DNA of 64,000 bases from Vogesella mureinivorans (GTDB lineage: Bacteria; Pseudomonadota; Gammaproteobacteria; Burkholderiales; Chromobacteriaceae): positions 124,001-188,000 of the forward strand of contig NZ_VMTV02000178.1 in assembly GCF_007644035.1 (NCBI RefSeq), given 5' to 3'. The notes under the pieces were generated by a model. The model was not told where the DNA came from and did not search any database. It was given only the letters and a program-made list of their open reading frames with translations. Below, piece after piece: positions 45,210 to 56,400 of this stretch (its first letter is position 1; each line of letters starts with the position of its first letter). Made by a program: the position numbers and the translations under genes.

Positions 45210-47030
45210 CTACCACCCCAGCCACGACCAGATATTCAGCCGCAGCCAGTCGAACAGGCTATGCGTCCAGATCCACACCAGCTTGCGCTCGCCCACGTGT
45301 ACCTTGGCGACGCCATCCATGCCGGGGCGCAGTGTCGGGTTGCGCGTGGCCAGCACGCCTTCTACCCGGAACACGTTTTTGCCATCGCGCGCCTGCGCCA
45401 CCGACGTTACCAGCGATACGCTAAAAGGCTGGCGCTCGCCCGGCATGGCGGTCACCATCAGCTGGCCCTGCTGCCCTACCCTGATTTCGTCGATATCGGC
45501 TTCTTCCACGTACAGAATCACGCGGTAGGAATCCAGCGGCGCAATCTCGAACAGGGTCTGGCCTTTCTTCACGGCGCCACCGAGCTGCTGCGACAAATCA
45601 CCCGTCACGATAAAACCGGCAAACGGGGCGCGAATGCGCGAGCGCTCCAGCATGCTTTGCGACAGCGCCTGCTGCGCCTGGGCTTGCTCGGACTGGGCAA
45701 TGGAAATCTGTATCTGCGACAGGTCGCTTTGCGCCTGCGCGTCTTGCAGCTGGTTCTGATACTGCGACTGGGTACTACGCCATTTGCTGGCTTCCAGCTG
45801 CAGGTCGCGGTCGTCCAGCTGCGCCAGCAGGCCACCCGCCGGCACCACTTGGCCGGCGCGCTTGTAGGCCTGCGCCACAAAGCCGTCAAACGGTGCCACG
45901 ATGGTGCGCTTTACCGCGCCCTCCAGCTCGGACTGCGCACCGACACGGTAGTCGCCGGTGGCCAGGCCCAGAAACAGCCCCAGCGCCAGCAGCACGATGG
46001 CCGCCAGCTTGCGCCCGGCGTGCAGCGGGCCCAGCAGGCGGTCGCGCTCGGTTTTCAGTGCATCGGCTGCGCGGCGCCACCACGGGCGCTCGGCGTGGCG
46101 CTTGTCCAGCAACATGCGGCCAACAATGGGCGACAGCATGTGGGCCAGGTGGCTGGCCTCGTCCGGCAATAGCGGCTCGGCCCACTCGAACACAAACACG
46201 CCGTAGCGCTGTTTATCCAGATAAAACGGCACGCTCAGGATATGGTTGGCCGCAAAGCGCTCGGCCAGCGCGCGGTGCTCGCGGTCGATGCGCAAGCCCC
46301 CTGCCGGGCCAGCCTCGCCGGGCTGAAAGTAAAAAGCCTGCCCCTGGTCGGCGGCCTCGTTCATGGCCCGCGCCAGAAAAGCGGCCAGGTCTTGCCGCCC
46401 GGCAAACTCGGCAGAATGGGACAAGGCCTGCAGCTTGACGGTCATGCGCTGGGCAAAGCCTACCGATACGCGGTCGCAGCCCAGCGCCACGGCCATATCG
46501 GTGACCACGGCATGGCTGGCGTCGTGGGCGGTGTTTTCACCCACCACAAGCATCAGCAAATCCAGTGATTTCAGCAGCCGCTCGGTAAAAGCGGCGTTGT
46601 CTGCCGTGACGCCTGCCGCGGCGGGCAGCAGCCAGCCCTGCCCCCACTTGAGCCAGGCCAGGCTTTCGCGGGTATAGGCTGCGGCCGGCATGGACACCGC
46701 CAGCACGCCGTGCAGCTGCTCGCCCGCCACAATAGGCAGCGCCAGCACCAGCACACCGTCCTGCACCTGCTGTAGTGGCAGGCGCATATCCAGCACACGC
46801 TCGCACAGGCTGGCTAGCAGCGGCGACACGCTGTCGGCCTTGGGCCAGAGCAAGGCCGGTGCGTAGGGGCCTTCATCCGGCACATCGGACAGCACAATGG
46901 CCAGCTCGGCCAAGGCCGGCAGGCCCTGGCGGCAGCACTGTAGCCAGGCTTGCCAGTAGGCGTGGTCGTTATACGGAGCATTGGCTAGCTGCAACCAGGC
47001 ATCAGGCGCGCCGGTGGTGTGTGTGGTCAT
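45210..47030 (-). CDS. GAF-domain HlyD-type periplasmic adaptor
   Basis: A 606-residue protein with a cytosolic N-terminal half holding one or two GAF-like modules (~30-130 and ~155-300; DVRVSVGFAQ-type core read as CDRVSVGFAQRMTV), one membrane helix (LAAIVLLALGLFLGLATG, ~345-365) and a periplasmic HlyD part with lipoyl halves (VAPFDGFVAQAYKRAGQVVP, RIRAPFAGFIVTGDLSQQLG) flanking a coiled coil (~415-470). The C-terminus may include a further membrane-associated Trp-rich segment (WIWTHSLFDWL). A GAF sensor on an adaptor suggests regulated export. The ATG at 47030 (MTTHTTG) is chosen; a further in-frame codon at 47045 is possible. Confidence 0.87.
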   Translation of the reverse strand: MTTHTTGAPDAWLQLANAPYNDHAYWQAWLQCCRQGLPALAELAIVLSDVPDEGPYAPALLWPKADSVSPLLASLCERVLDMRLPLQQVQDGVLVLALPIVAGEQLHGVLAVSMPAAAYTRESLAWLKWGQGWLLPAAAGVTADNAAFTERLLKSLDLLMLVVGENTAHDASHAVVTDMAVALGCDRVSVGFAQRMTVKLQALSHSAEFAGRQDLAAFLARAMNEAADQGQAFYFQPGEAGPAGGLRIDREHRALAERFAANHILSVPFYLDKQRYGVFVFEWAEPLLPDEASHLAHMLSPIVGRMLLDKRHAERPWWRRAADALKTERDRLLGPLHAGRKLAAIVLLALGLFLGLATGDYRVGAQSELEGAVKRTIVAPFDGFVAQAYKRAGQVVPAGGLLAQLDDRDLQLEASKWRSTQSQYQNQLQDAQAQSDLSQIQISIAQSEQAQAQQALSQSMLERSRIRAPFAGFIVTGDLSQQLGGAVKKGQTLFEIAPLDSYRVILYVEEADIDEIRVGQQGQLMVTAMPGERQPFSVSLVTSVAQARDGKNVFRVEGVLATRNPTLRPGMDGVAKVHVGERKLVWIWTHSLFDWLRLNIWSWLGW

Positions 47031-47096
47031 GTAGGCAAACGGCAAACGGCAGACAAAGAAAAGCCGCCAGCGGCAAGGCTGGCGGCGCGATGGGGT

Positions 47097-47384
47097 TTAG
47101 CCCAGTTTCAGCTCGCCGTAGCGTGCTTCGTACTCTTTCAGGCCCAGCTCCAGCATGGTGAGCAGGCGCTTGGCGGCGTACGGGTTCAGTACAACGCGGT
47201 TGCTCAGGGTCACTTGCACCTGTTTCTGGTCGCTCTGCCAGGCCTGGTTGGCACCGAACAGCACCATGATTTCTTCGCGGGTACCCAGCACATTGCACAC
47301 GTTGGCGTAGCTGGTCACCATGCGGGAATCATCCCAGACGATTTGCGGCACGACGGCTTCGTTGTTCTCTTGTTGTTGGCTCAT
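47097..47384 (-). CDS. DUF3467 domain protein
   Basis: A 95-residue soluble protein matching the DUF3467 pattern: MVTSYANVCNVLGTREEIMV at the start of the domain and the C-terminal NRVVLNPYAAKRLLTMLE. AAGGA lies six bases before the ATG at 47384. It sits 41 bp after the giant-protein stop and 66 bp before the GAF-HlyD gene. Function unknown; by position it may act as a small cytosolic partner of the export apparatus. Confidence 0.88.
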   Translation of the reverse strand: MSQQQENNEAVVPQIVWDDSRMVTSYANVCNVLGTREEIMVLFGANQAWQSDQKQVQVTLSNRVVLNPYAAKRLLTMLELGLKEYEARYGELKLG

Positions 47385-47425
47385 GTTCATTCCTTGCATC
47401 TAGCAATGGTTACGAAAAAACGTTG

Positions 47426-50400
47426 TTATCGACGATTCTTGGTGCCGCGCTCGGCAGCGCGCTTGCCGCTGCCTGGCTGACGGTCCCACAGAATTTTGCT
47501 GCGGCCCGCGCTGGTGAGCGCGGCCAAGCCCAAGGCCAGATCCTGCGCCTGTGCCATCACATCACTAGCGGCGTCGGCTGCTGCGGTATTGCCCGGCTCG
47601 GCCGCGGCTGCCGGGGCGGCAGGCTGCGGCTGGGCTGGGGTGTTTTCCGGTGCAACAGGCGCGGCAGAGGATACCACATCACTACCAGTTTCAACGGCAG
47701 GCGCGGCCGTGGCGGCAGGTGTTTCCGGCTGGGCAGGTGCGGCCTCAGCGGCCGGGGTGTCGTCGGTTTCCGGCTCGGCCTGCGTGCTCAGCACCACGTC
47801 CTGCATGGCTTGCTGGGCTGGCGTGGCTGCAGGTGCCAGCTCGACCTCCACCGTGCTAACCGGCGGCAAGCTGCCCTGCAGCGGCTGGGTAGCGGTAAAC
47901 AGCACATCGCCCAGTGTGGCGACAGACACCACCGGCTGCGGGCTATCCTGCTCGCCCTCTTCTGCCTGCTGGCCGCTGGCGCTACCGCCGGCTTGCGTGC
48001 GGCCAACCATGTCCTGGCCGGCGCCGGTCTGCTGGCTAGCCTGGCTGCCATTGGCCGTGCTGCCGGCAGGAGTGCTACCGGCTGCCGTGCTGCCGCTATT
48101 GGCCAGCTGCAGCGCCTGCACCACTTGCTGGTCGGTGACTGGCTGGGCCACCAGGGTGGCACCGGCTACCGAGATGACGATATCGAAGCGGGCGCTACCG
48201 TCTTGCGACAGCACGGTAAAGCGGTCTTGCTGCTGGCTGCCGGCGGCCAGGCTGGCGTTAACAGCCAGCTGGTATTGCCACTGGCCATTGGCCGCCAGGC
48301 TCAGCTGGCCGTACACGCCTGCCAGGCTGCCTGCCTGCACGGCAGCTTCGCCCTGGTCGATGTCGCTAACCTGCAGCTGGCCGGCGGCCTGCTGGCTGCC
48401 ATCTGCCTTCACGCTGCCCTGGCTGTCGCCACTGATCACCGCGCTGTGGTTGCCACCCGTTACCGCAATGCTCACGGTCGTCTGGCTGCCATCCACACTG
48501 GTCACCACAAAGGTCTCGTTTACCACCGCCCCTTTGGCCAGTGCGCTGGCGTCTTGCAGCTGGTACTGCCACTGGCCGTCTGCTGCCTGGCTGAACACAC
48601 CGTAGCTGCCCTGGTAACGCTGCGCCACAAAAGCGGCCTCGCCGGCGTCGCTATCGCTGATGCTGAGCTGGCCGCTGGCCAGCGTGCTGCCGCCTTGCTG
48701 CACGGCACCGGCCAGTGCACCACCGATCACGGCGGCGTGGTTGCCACCGGTCACGGTGATCACCAGCTGTACGGTGCTGCCTTCGGCGGTACGTACAGTA
48801 AAGCTGTCCTGGCTGGTGGCCCCTTTGGCAATGCTGCTAGCGTCTTGCAGCTGGTACACCCAGCTACCATCGGCCTGCAGCTGCAGCTGGCCGTACTGGC
48901 CCTGGCTATTGCCCGCCACAAACACCGCTTCGCCGGCATCGATATCGTTTACCAGTAGTTGGCCGCTGCTGCTGCGCTGGCCGTCTTGCGCGACCGCACC
49001 CGCTAGCTGGCCGCTAACGCTGGCGGCGTGGTTGCCACCGGTCACGGCCACCACCACAGTGCTGCGGCTGCCGTCTGCGCTCTGTACCTGGAAGCTTTCC
49101 TGCACGGTAGCGCCCTTGGCAATGCTGCTGCCATCCAGCAGCTGGTAGGCCCAGCTACCGTCGGCCTGCAGGCTGAAGCTGCCATGCTGGCCGGCGATGA
49201 TCTGCGCCACAAACACCGCCTCGCCCGCATCGATATCGCTGATGCTGAGCTGGCCGCTGGCCTGCTGCTGGCCGTCTTTGGCCACGGCGCCGCTTTGCTG
49301 GCCGGCGATCTGGGCGGCGTGGTTGCCGCCCGTTACGCTGATGCTCACGCTGCTGCTGGTGCCGTCTTTGGCCAATACGGTGAACTGCTCTGCCACGGTC
49401 TGGCCCTTTGCCACGGCCGCGCCATTGCTCAGGGTGTAAGACCAGCTGCCGCTGGCATCCAGCTGCAGGGTACCGTAGCTGCCTGCCTGGCTACCGGCCT
49501 GGAACTGCGCCTCGCCGTCGTCGGCATCGCTGATCTGCAGTTGGCCGCTGCTGCTGTGCGTGCCGTCTTGCGCCACGCTGCCGCTTTGCTGGCCACTGAT
49601 GATGGCGGCGTCGTTCACACCGATGATGTCCACTGTCAGCGTGGTGGTGGCACCGTCTACCGTTTGCACGGTAAAGCTCTCGCGGCGGCTGCTACCGGCT
49701 GCCAGCGCCTGCACATTGGCGCTGAGCGCAAACTGCCATGCGCCGTCGGCCGACAGCTGCAGCGTACCCAGCTCGCCCACAAAGCTGCCCGGCAAGAACA
49801 CGCTGGCGAGGCCCGCCAGGCTGTCTTGCAGGCGGCCGCTGCTGCTGGTGGCACCGTCTTCTACCAGGCTGGACAGCTGTGCCTGCGGTTGGTCGTTACT
49901 GCCGTTGATGGTGAGGGTGACGGTGGTCTGGCTGCCATCGGTAGTGGTCAGCACAAACACCTCGCTGCGTACGTCGCCGTCGCGCAGCGCTTGCACGCGG
50001 GCATTGCTGGCGGCGTCGTTGCCCAGGGTGTAGCGCCAGCTACCGTCCACCTTGACTTCCAGCTTGCCGAAGCGGCCTTGCTGGGTATTGCTGGCCGGGT
50101 CGAAGCTGGCCACGCCACCCGACAGCGCCGGGTAGGCAATACGGCCGCTGGCGCGGGTGCTGCTGTCTTCTGTCAGCGTGCCCTTGCCGTCCAGGTCACC
50201 TTCTACTGTGCCACTGCCGCCACCGTTTTGCGGTTTCACGTAGCCGCTGGCGGTCACGCCCATTTCGCCGTACTCGCCCAGCATCACCACGCTGACAATC
50301 TGGCGCACCAGGTCGGCCAGGCCGCTACCCGGGATAATACTGTGCTGCGGGTTGGCCGCATCCAGCTCTGCGCTGCCGGACAAGGTATCCACGCCGGAGC

Positions 50401-53400
50401 CGCCCAGTACGATATTGCGGCCGCTATTGGGCAGCACGAAACTGTCGCTGGTCAGCAGCGGGTCGGCGGCATCGCTGCCGGTGCTTTGCACCAGCTGCAG
50501 TGCGCCTGTGGCATCAAAGTTGGCCTGGGCACCGTCGCCGGCCACCACGCGCAAGGCTGCATCACCACCGCTCAGCGTGAGGGCGTCGCGGCCAAAGCCG
50601 CCAAACACATAGGCCGTACCGGCGCCGATATTCAGCGTGTCGTCGCCACCGCTGCTGTCGCTCTGTGTGCCCACGCGCACCAGCTTGCCGCTGCCGTCTA
50701 CGGCAAAGGACACGCTGCCCGCGTCGCCAAAGGCAATATTGCGGTCGCCCGCGACGGTGAGCGATTCCACCTTGTCGCTGCCTGCGCCGCCAAACAGCAG
50801 CTTGTCGCCACTGCCCACGCGGATGCTGTCGTCGCCGCCGCTTTGCGGCTGGCTGCTTTCGGCAAACAGGTGCTGGTAGCCGCTAGCGGCACCGCTGCGG
50901 CGGTAGTCCAGGTTGTCACCGGACACCACGTCGCGGCTTAGCACGCTGCCCAGCACATTGATGCGGTCGCTGCCCATGCCGCCGGCCACGATATTGAAGT
51001 CGGCCATTACGCCGGCGATGGCATCACCGGTCATAGACACAGTAATGTCGTCATTACCGCCGGTAGACGGGTCGCTATCCAGCGTGCCAAACGAAGTCAG
51101 GCGGCCGGCAATATCAAAGATCATGCTGGCGTTATCACCCGCCACCGCGCGTTCGGACGCCAGGCTGGCGGTACCGCGCTGCGACTGCAGGCTGATGGTG
51201 TCGGCACCAAAGCCGCCCACCACCACCTTGTCTCCGTCGATAGTCGACACGCCCACGCCCAGCTGCAGTACGTCGTTGCCGCCCTGGGCAATGCCGCTGC
51301 TGCTGACCGAGGCCAGCTTGCCGCTGCTGCCAAAGCTCACATTGCCGCTATCGCCCAGCACCACGCCAAAGCCTTTGCCGGCGGTGACTTTGTCGGCGCC
51401 CTGGCCGGCAATCACCACGTGCTCGCCATGCGTCAGGGTCAGCGTATCGCCCGCGCCTTGCTCTGGCAGCAGGCTGCCCACGCTGGTCAGTGCAGCGTTG
51501 CGCCCGCTGTGACGCTGCAGCTGGCCGTTATCGCCCAGCAGCACGGCATTGACCGAGGCACCGTAGACCGACAGCACGTCCTCGCCCATCCCGCCTACCA
51601 GCTGCGCCTCGCCCAGCTCGCCGGCTATCGCCCCGGTGCTGCCGATCTGCAGCGTATCGCCGCCACCGGTCACCGCGGTTTGATCCAGCGTCAGCAGGGA
51701 CACCAGGCTGGCCGCCTGGCGCGCCACGTCGCCCTCGCCCGAGAACAGCAGCTGGGCGTTGTCGCCCACCAGGGTGCGGAAGGCGTTTTCGGTGCTATTG
51801 ACCTGCACCCCGTCGCGGCCGTAGCCGGCGATCACGGTGATGTCACCATCGCCCAGGGTGAGCTGGTCGTCGCCGCCAAAGCCGATGTCGGTGCTTTCCA
51901 GCTTCTGCAGCTGCTGGCCACCGGCCGCGTCAAACACCACACGGCCAGCATCGCCCAGCGCCAGCACGCGCTCTACCGCGCTGCCTTCGCGCACGGTTTC
52001 GGCCACGATGCGGTCGTTGCCGAAACCACCCACGATCAGCTTGTCGCCTTTGCCGGTGCGAATCTGGTCGTCGCCACCCAGGCTGGCGGCCAGGCTGGTG
52101 GCCGACAGCACACCATAGCCCAGCGGTTTGCGACGCAGCTCGCCGTTGTCGCCAAACAGGATGTCCTGGCTACGCGCCACGCTGCGTACCACGATCTGGT
52201 CGGCACCCATGCCGCCAAACACCACTTGCAGGCCCAGGTTGGCCGCCAGGTCTTTCTGGCCCAGGCTGATCACGTCGTCGCCGCCGGTGGCGGTAATGGC
52301 ATCGGTGGTCACCAGGTCGGTCAGGCCGCTGCGCGCGTCGTAGCTGAAGCGGGCATTGTCGCCTGCCACAAAACGGCCCTGGCTACCGGCCAGGTTGTCT
52401 TGCAGGTCCAGGCCGGTGACGGTAGCCGGGCTGCTGGACTGCGGCAGGCCGGTGGCATCAATATCGATCACATCGGCACCAATGCCGCCGATCACGTGCT
52501 TGATACCGTCGCGCAGCAAGATACGGTCGGCACCGCCGATCACCGGGTCGGTGCTCTGCATCTCGCGCAGCATGCCGTTGCGCGCCACGCTGTCGTAGTT
52601 CAGCTCGCCGTTATCACCCACCACCAGCTGTGCGCCATCGCGGGCGTACAGGGTGTCGGCGCCAAAGCCGCCCAGCAGCACCTTGCCACCGTCGCCGCTG
52701 GCCAGAATATCGTTGCCGCCCTTGTCGTTTACCGTGCTCTTGACCTGCAGCATCAGGTTGCGCTGGCCATTGCTGGCGTCGGCGGCGGTACGGTGGATTT
52801 CGCCGTTATCGCCCAGCAGGATGTCCTGGCTGGTGGCGGTGCCGCGGCGAATTTCACCGGTCACCGGGTCAATCTCGGCGCTCACCAGTACGGTGTCGCT
52901 GCCCATGCCGGCTATCACCATGTTCAGGCCGATATCGCTGGCCATGCCGCTGCTGGCGATGGTGATCTTGTCGTTGCCACCGGTGGCATCGGCCACGTCG
53001 GTGCTCACCAGGTCGGTCAGGCCGCCCAGGGTGTCGAAGCTGAAGATGGCGTGGTCGCCGCTGATGTAGCGGTAGTTGGCCGCAGCCGATGCCGCCGCAC
53101 TCACGGTGATCACGTCGGCACCGGCACCACCGGCCAGTACGGCATTGCCGGACTGCAAGCTGATGCTGTCGGCGGCACCGGTGGTTTCGCGCACTTGCGC
53201 GTCGACGCTTTGCAGCAGGTGGGCATCCTTTTTGGCGCTGCCAAACACCACCTGGCCGCTATCGCCCAGCACCACATTGCGGCTGCCGGCGGCGTCGTTG
53301 ATGCTGACGCTGTCGGCACCGGCACCGGCGATGACCACATTGCTGCCGCTACCCAGGGTAATGGTGTCGGCCTCACCTTGTTCGTCAAAGCTTTTGCCCA

Positions 53401-56400
53401 CACTGGTTTGCGCGGTCAGGGTCAGGCGGGTATCGGATTTCAGCGTAAAGCTGCCCAGGTCGCCCAGCACCAGGCTATTGCCGTTGCCCAGCGTGATGCT
53501 GTCCTGCCCCAGGCCGCCCAGTACCACATGGTTGCCGTTGAGGCCGACGATGGTGTCGTTGCCGCCACCACCGTTGGCCGTGGACTGCGCCTGGCTGGCG
53601 TCGCCGTCTTTCAGCTCGCCACGGGCTTCGAACGCCAGGCGGCCAAAGTCGCCTACCACGGTGTCGTCACCGCCACCGGTGTAGAAGCGGTCGGCACCGC
53701 TGGAACCCATCAGCACGTCGTTGCCGTCGTTGCTGTCCAGGCCGCCGATCAGCACTTGCGCGCCCGGCAGGTCGCCCAGCTTGGCGTTCTGGATGGTGGT
53801 GCCGTACCAGGTCCAGGCACGGCTTGGCAGCAGCTCCCACGCCGGCTTGCCGGACACCAGCTCGACCAGCTTGCCGCTTTCTTTCATTTTCAGGGTATCG
53901 GCTACCAGCAGGTCGTTGCCTTCCATGCCCACCAGTACGTCGTTACCCTTCATGCCCAGCATCACGTTCTGGCTGGCATCGCCTACCAGTACGTCGTCGC
54001 CGGCGCCACCGATCATGGTGTGGAAGCCGCGCACGGTGACCTTGGCCGCCTCGTTGGTAAAGCGGCTTTCCGACGGCACGTCGGCCAGCGGGCCTTTTAC
54101 GGCCGCCGGGATGGTGTAGGCACGGCCGCTTTCGTTGATGCGCACGCCGCTGTTGTACTGCGACAGGTCCAGGATATTGCGGGCACCGGCTTTTTCGTTG
54201 CCGCCGGACACACCAACACCACGGGTGGGGCCGCCGTAGAGGCTGTTGGTAATGGCGGCCTGGTTGGCAAACACGAATACATCGCTATTGCTGCCGCCAA
54301 TCAGGTTTTCCACGCCCAGGAAGCGGAACAGGCGGTCGCCAAAGTTATTGTCGCCATTGGCTTTGCCGGCGGCGGTATTGGTGATGACACCTTCGTCCAG
54401 CGCCTCGTCAGCCGTGATCAGGCTATCGAGCTTGGCAGCGGCTTTGCTGCCCATACCGGCCTGCAGTGCGGCGACGTCTTCGGCCACATTGCTGACATTG
54501 ATATGCAGCATGGCGTCTTCGGCCGACATGTCGATGGTGTCGTCACCCTGGCCACCCACAAACAGGCCCACTTCGGTGACAGCATCGAAGGTCATCAGGT
54601 TGCTGCCGGCAGACACGTTCAGGCCAGCGGTATCCAGTACCAGGCTGCTGGCCACGGCCGAGAAGTCGAACACGTTGGCCGCACCGCCGCTATCGTCGTC
54701 GTGCACGGTGGCGCTGGCCCAGTTTTCCAGGAAACGGTAGCTATCGCTGCCGCTGCCGCCGATCATCTCGGTACTGCCTCCGCGCGCCAGCAGCAGGTCG
54801 TTACCGGCATTGCCACGCAGCGTGGTGGTACCGGTACCGCCGATCAGGATATCGTTCTGGGCACCACCAAGAATCTGGTCTTTGCCAGCACCGCCCACCA
54901 GCACGGCCTGGATGGTTTTCAGGCCGCTGGCGTCGATAATGTCATTACCCTTGCCGGCGTAGCCCAGGATGCGCTTCACACCGCTATAGGTCTTGACGTA
55001 CTCCACGCCGTCCAGCGTGGCGGTGATTTCGATCTCGCCGTTACCGATTTCCTTGATGACGAATTTCTCGTCGCCGTCTTCGATATTGCGGTTGATGCGG
55101 TCGCGGGCCTGTTTGTCGATGTCGCTGCCGTAGGTGGCGTCCACGTCGATCAGGTTGGCACCGTCAAACGAGCCCATGTGCAGCACCCAGGTGCCGTCGC
55201 CGTTGTCGTCGGACGCCAGAATCGGCATGCACGGTGTCGGGGTCCACTGCAGCTCGAACAGGTCCACTTCCAGCAGCGTCTTGTCGAACACGGTGGCCCA
55301 GCCAAACAGCACAAACAGCTTCACGTACACGTCCACGTACAGCGAGCCGGCAATGCTGGCCTCTACCACGTTCAGCGGGTTGCACATCAGGGCATTGATG
55401 ATTTCCTTGGCGCGGAACTTGCCGTCATTGGCGCCCGGGCCTTCCTCGTCCCAGAAGTCCACTTCGCCTTTCAGCTTCAGGCCTGCTTCGATACCGGCGC
55501 GCAGCACACCGGCGTTGAATTCACCGTAGATGGCCAGCTTGGCCAGCACGTCGATTTCCGGCAGATCGATACCGTTCTTGAAGTTATCGCTGACATAGAA
55601 GCCGTCGAAGATATCCAGCGCATTACCCGAGTCGATAAACTTGATGATGCCGCTGGTATCAAAGCCCAGCGTCAGGTTCACCGCAATATCCAGCGAACCG
55701 CGCATGCCCACTTTCAGGCCCGGGAACACAAAAGCCCCGACATCGATCATCACGCCCACGCCCAGGCTAGGCGGGGTGTAGGTCACCAGGTCTACCGGCT
55801 TGCCCATGATCAGGTCCAGCACTTTGGACAAGTCTTGCAGCAGCGGTATCTTGAAGGCGTTATTCGGGTTGTTCAGCTTGTCCAGGAAGCCTTTGGTGCC
55901 GCTGGCACTTGGCGTCTTGGCCGGGGTGCTGCTACCACTGCTGGCTGCCGGTTTGGGTGTATCCAGCGCCTTGTTCACGTCCTGGGTCTGGCCGGTGAGC
56001 GACGCCCCTTTACGGCTGGCGGCATTGGTCAGGTCGCCTGCCAGGTTGAACACGCGCCCTACCGGGATAATCAGGCCTTCGGCGTCTACCGGAATGCTGT
56101 TGAACAGCTCCATCATGGTGACAAAGGTCTTGATGAACTCGATACGCTTGTCACCCTTGCCCAGGTCGGAAGCCAGGTCCAGCAAGCTGTAATTCTTGCC
56201 TGCCAGCTTGGACAGGCCCGGAATCGGCGTGGTGAGGCCATCGATAATCGGCTGCAGCGGCTTGGTAATGCTCTGCACCTTGGACACGATCGGCCCCAGG
56301 AAGTCGCTGAAGAAGCTGCCGACATCAATGCCCAGCTCGGTAATCCACACCTGCGGCGAGGTGGTGAACAAGCTGTCGTAGCCAATGGCCGCCGGGTTGT

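Noticed and set aside
47426-47500. Type I secretion C-terminal signal on the giant protein
   Set aside because: The last residues are basic (GKRAAERGTKNRR) and do not show the usual acidic/hydrophobic pattern; I cannot claim such a signal.
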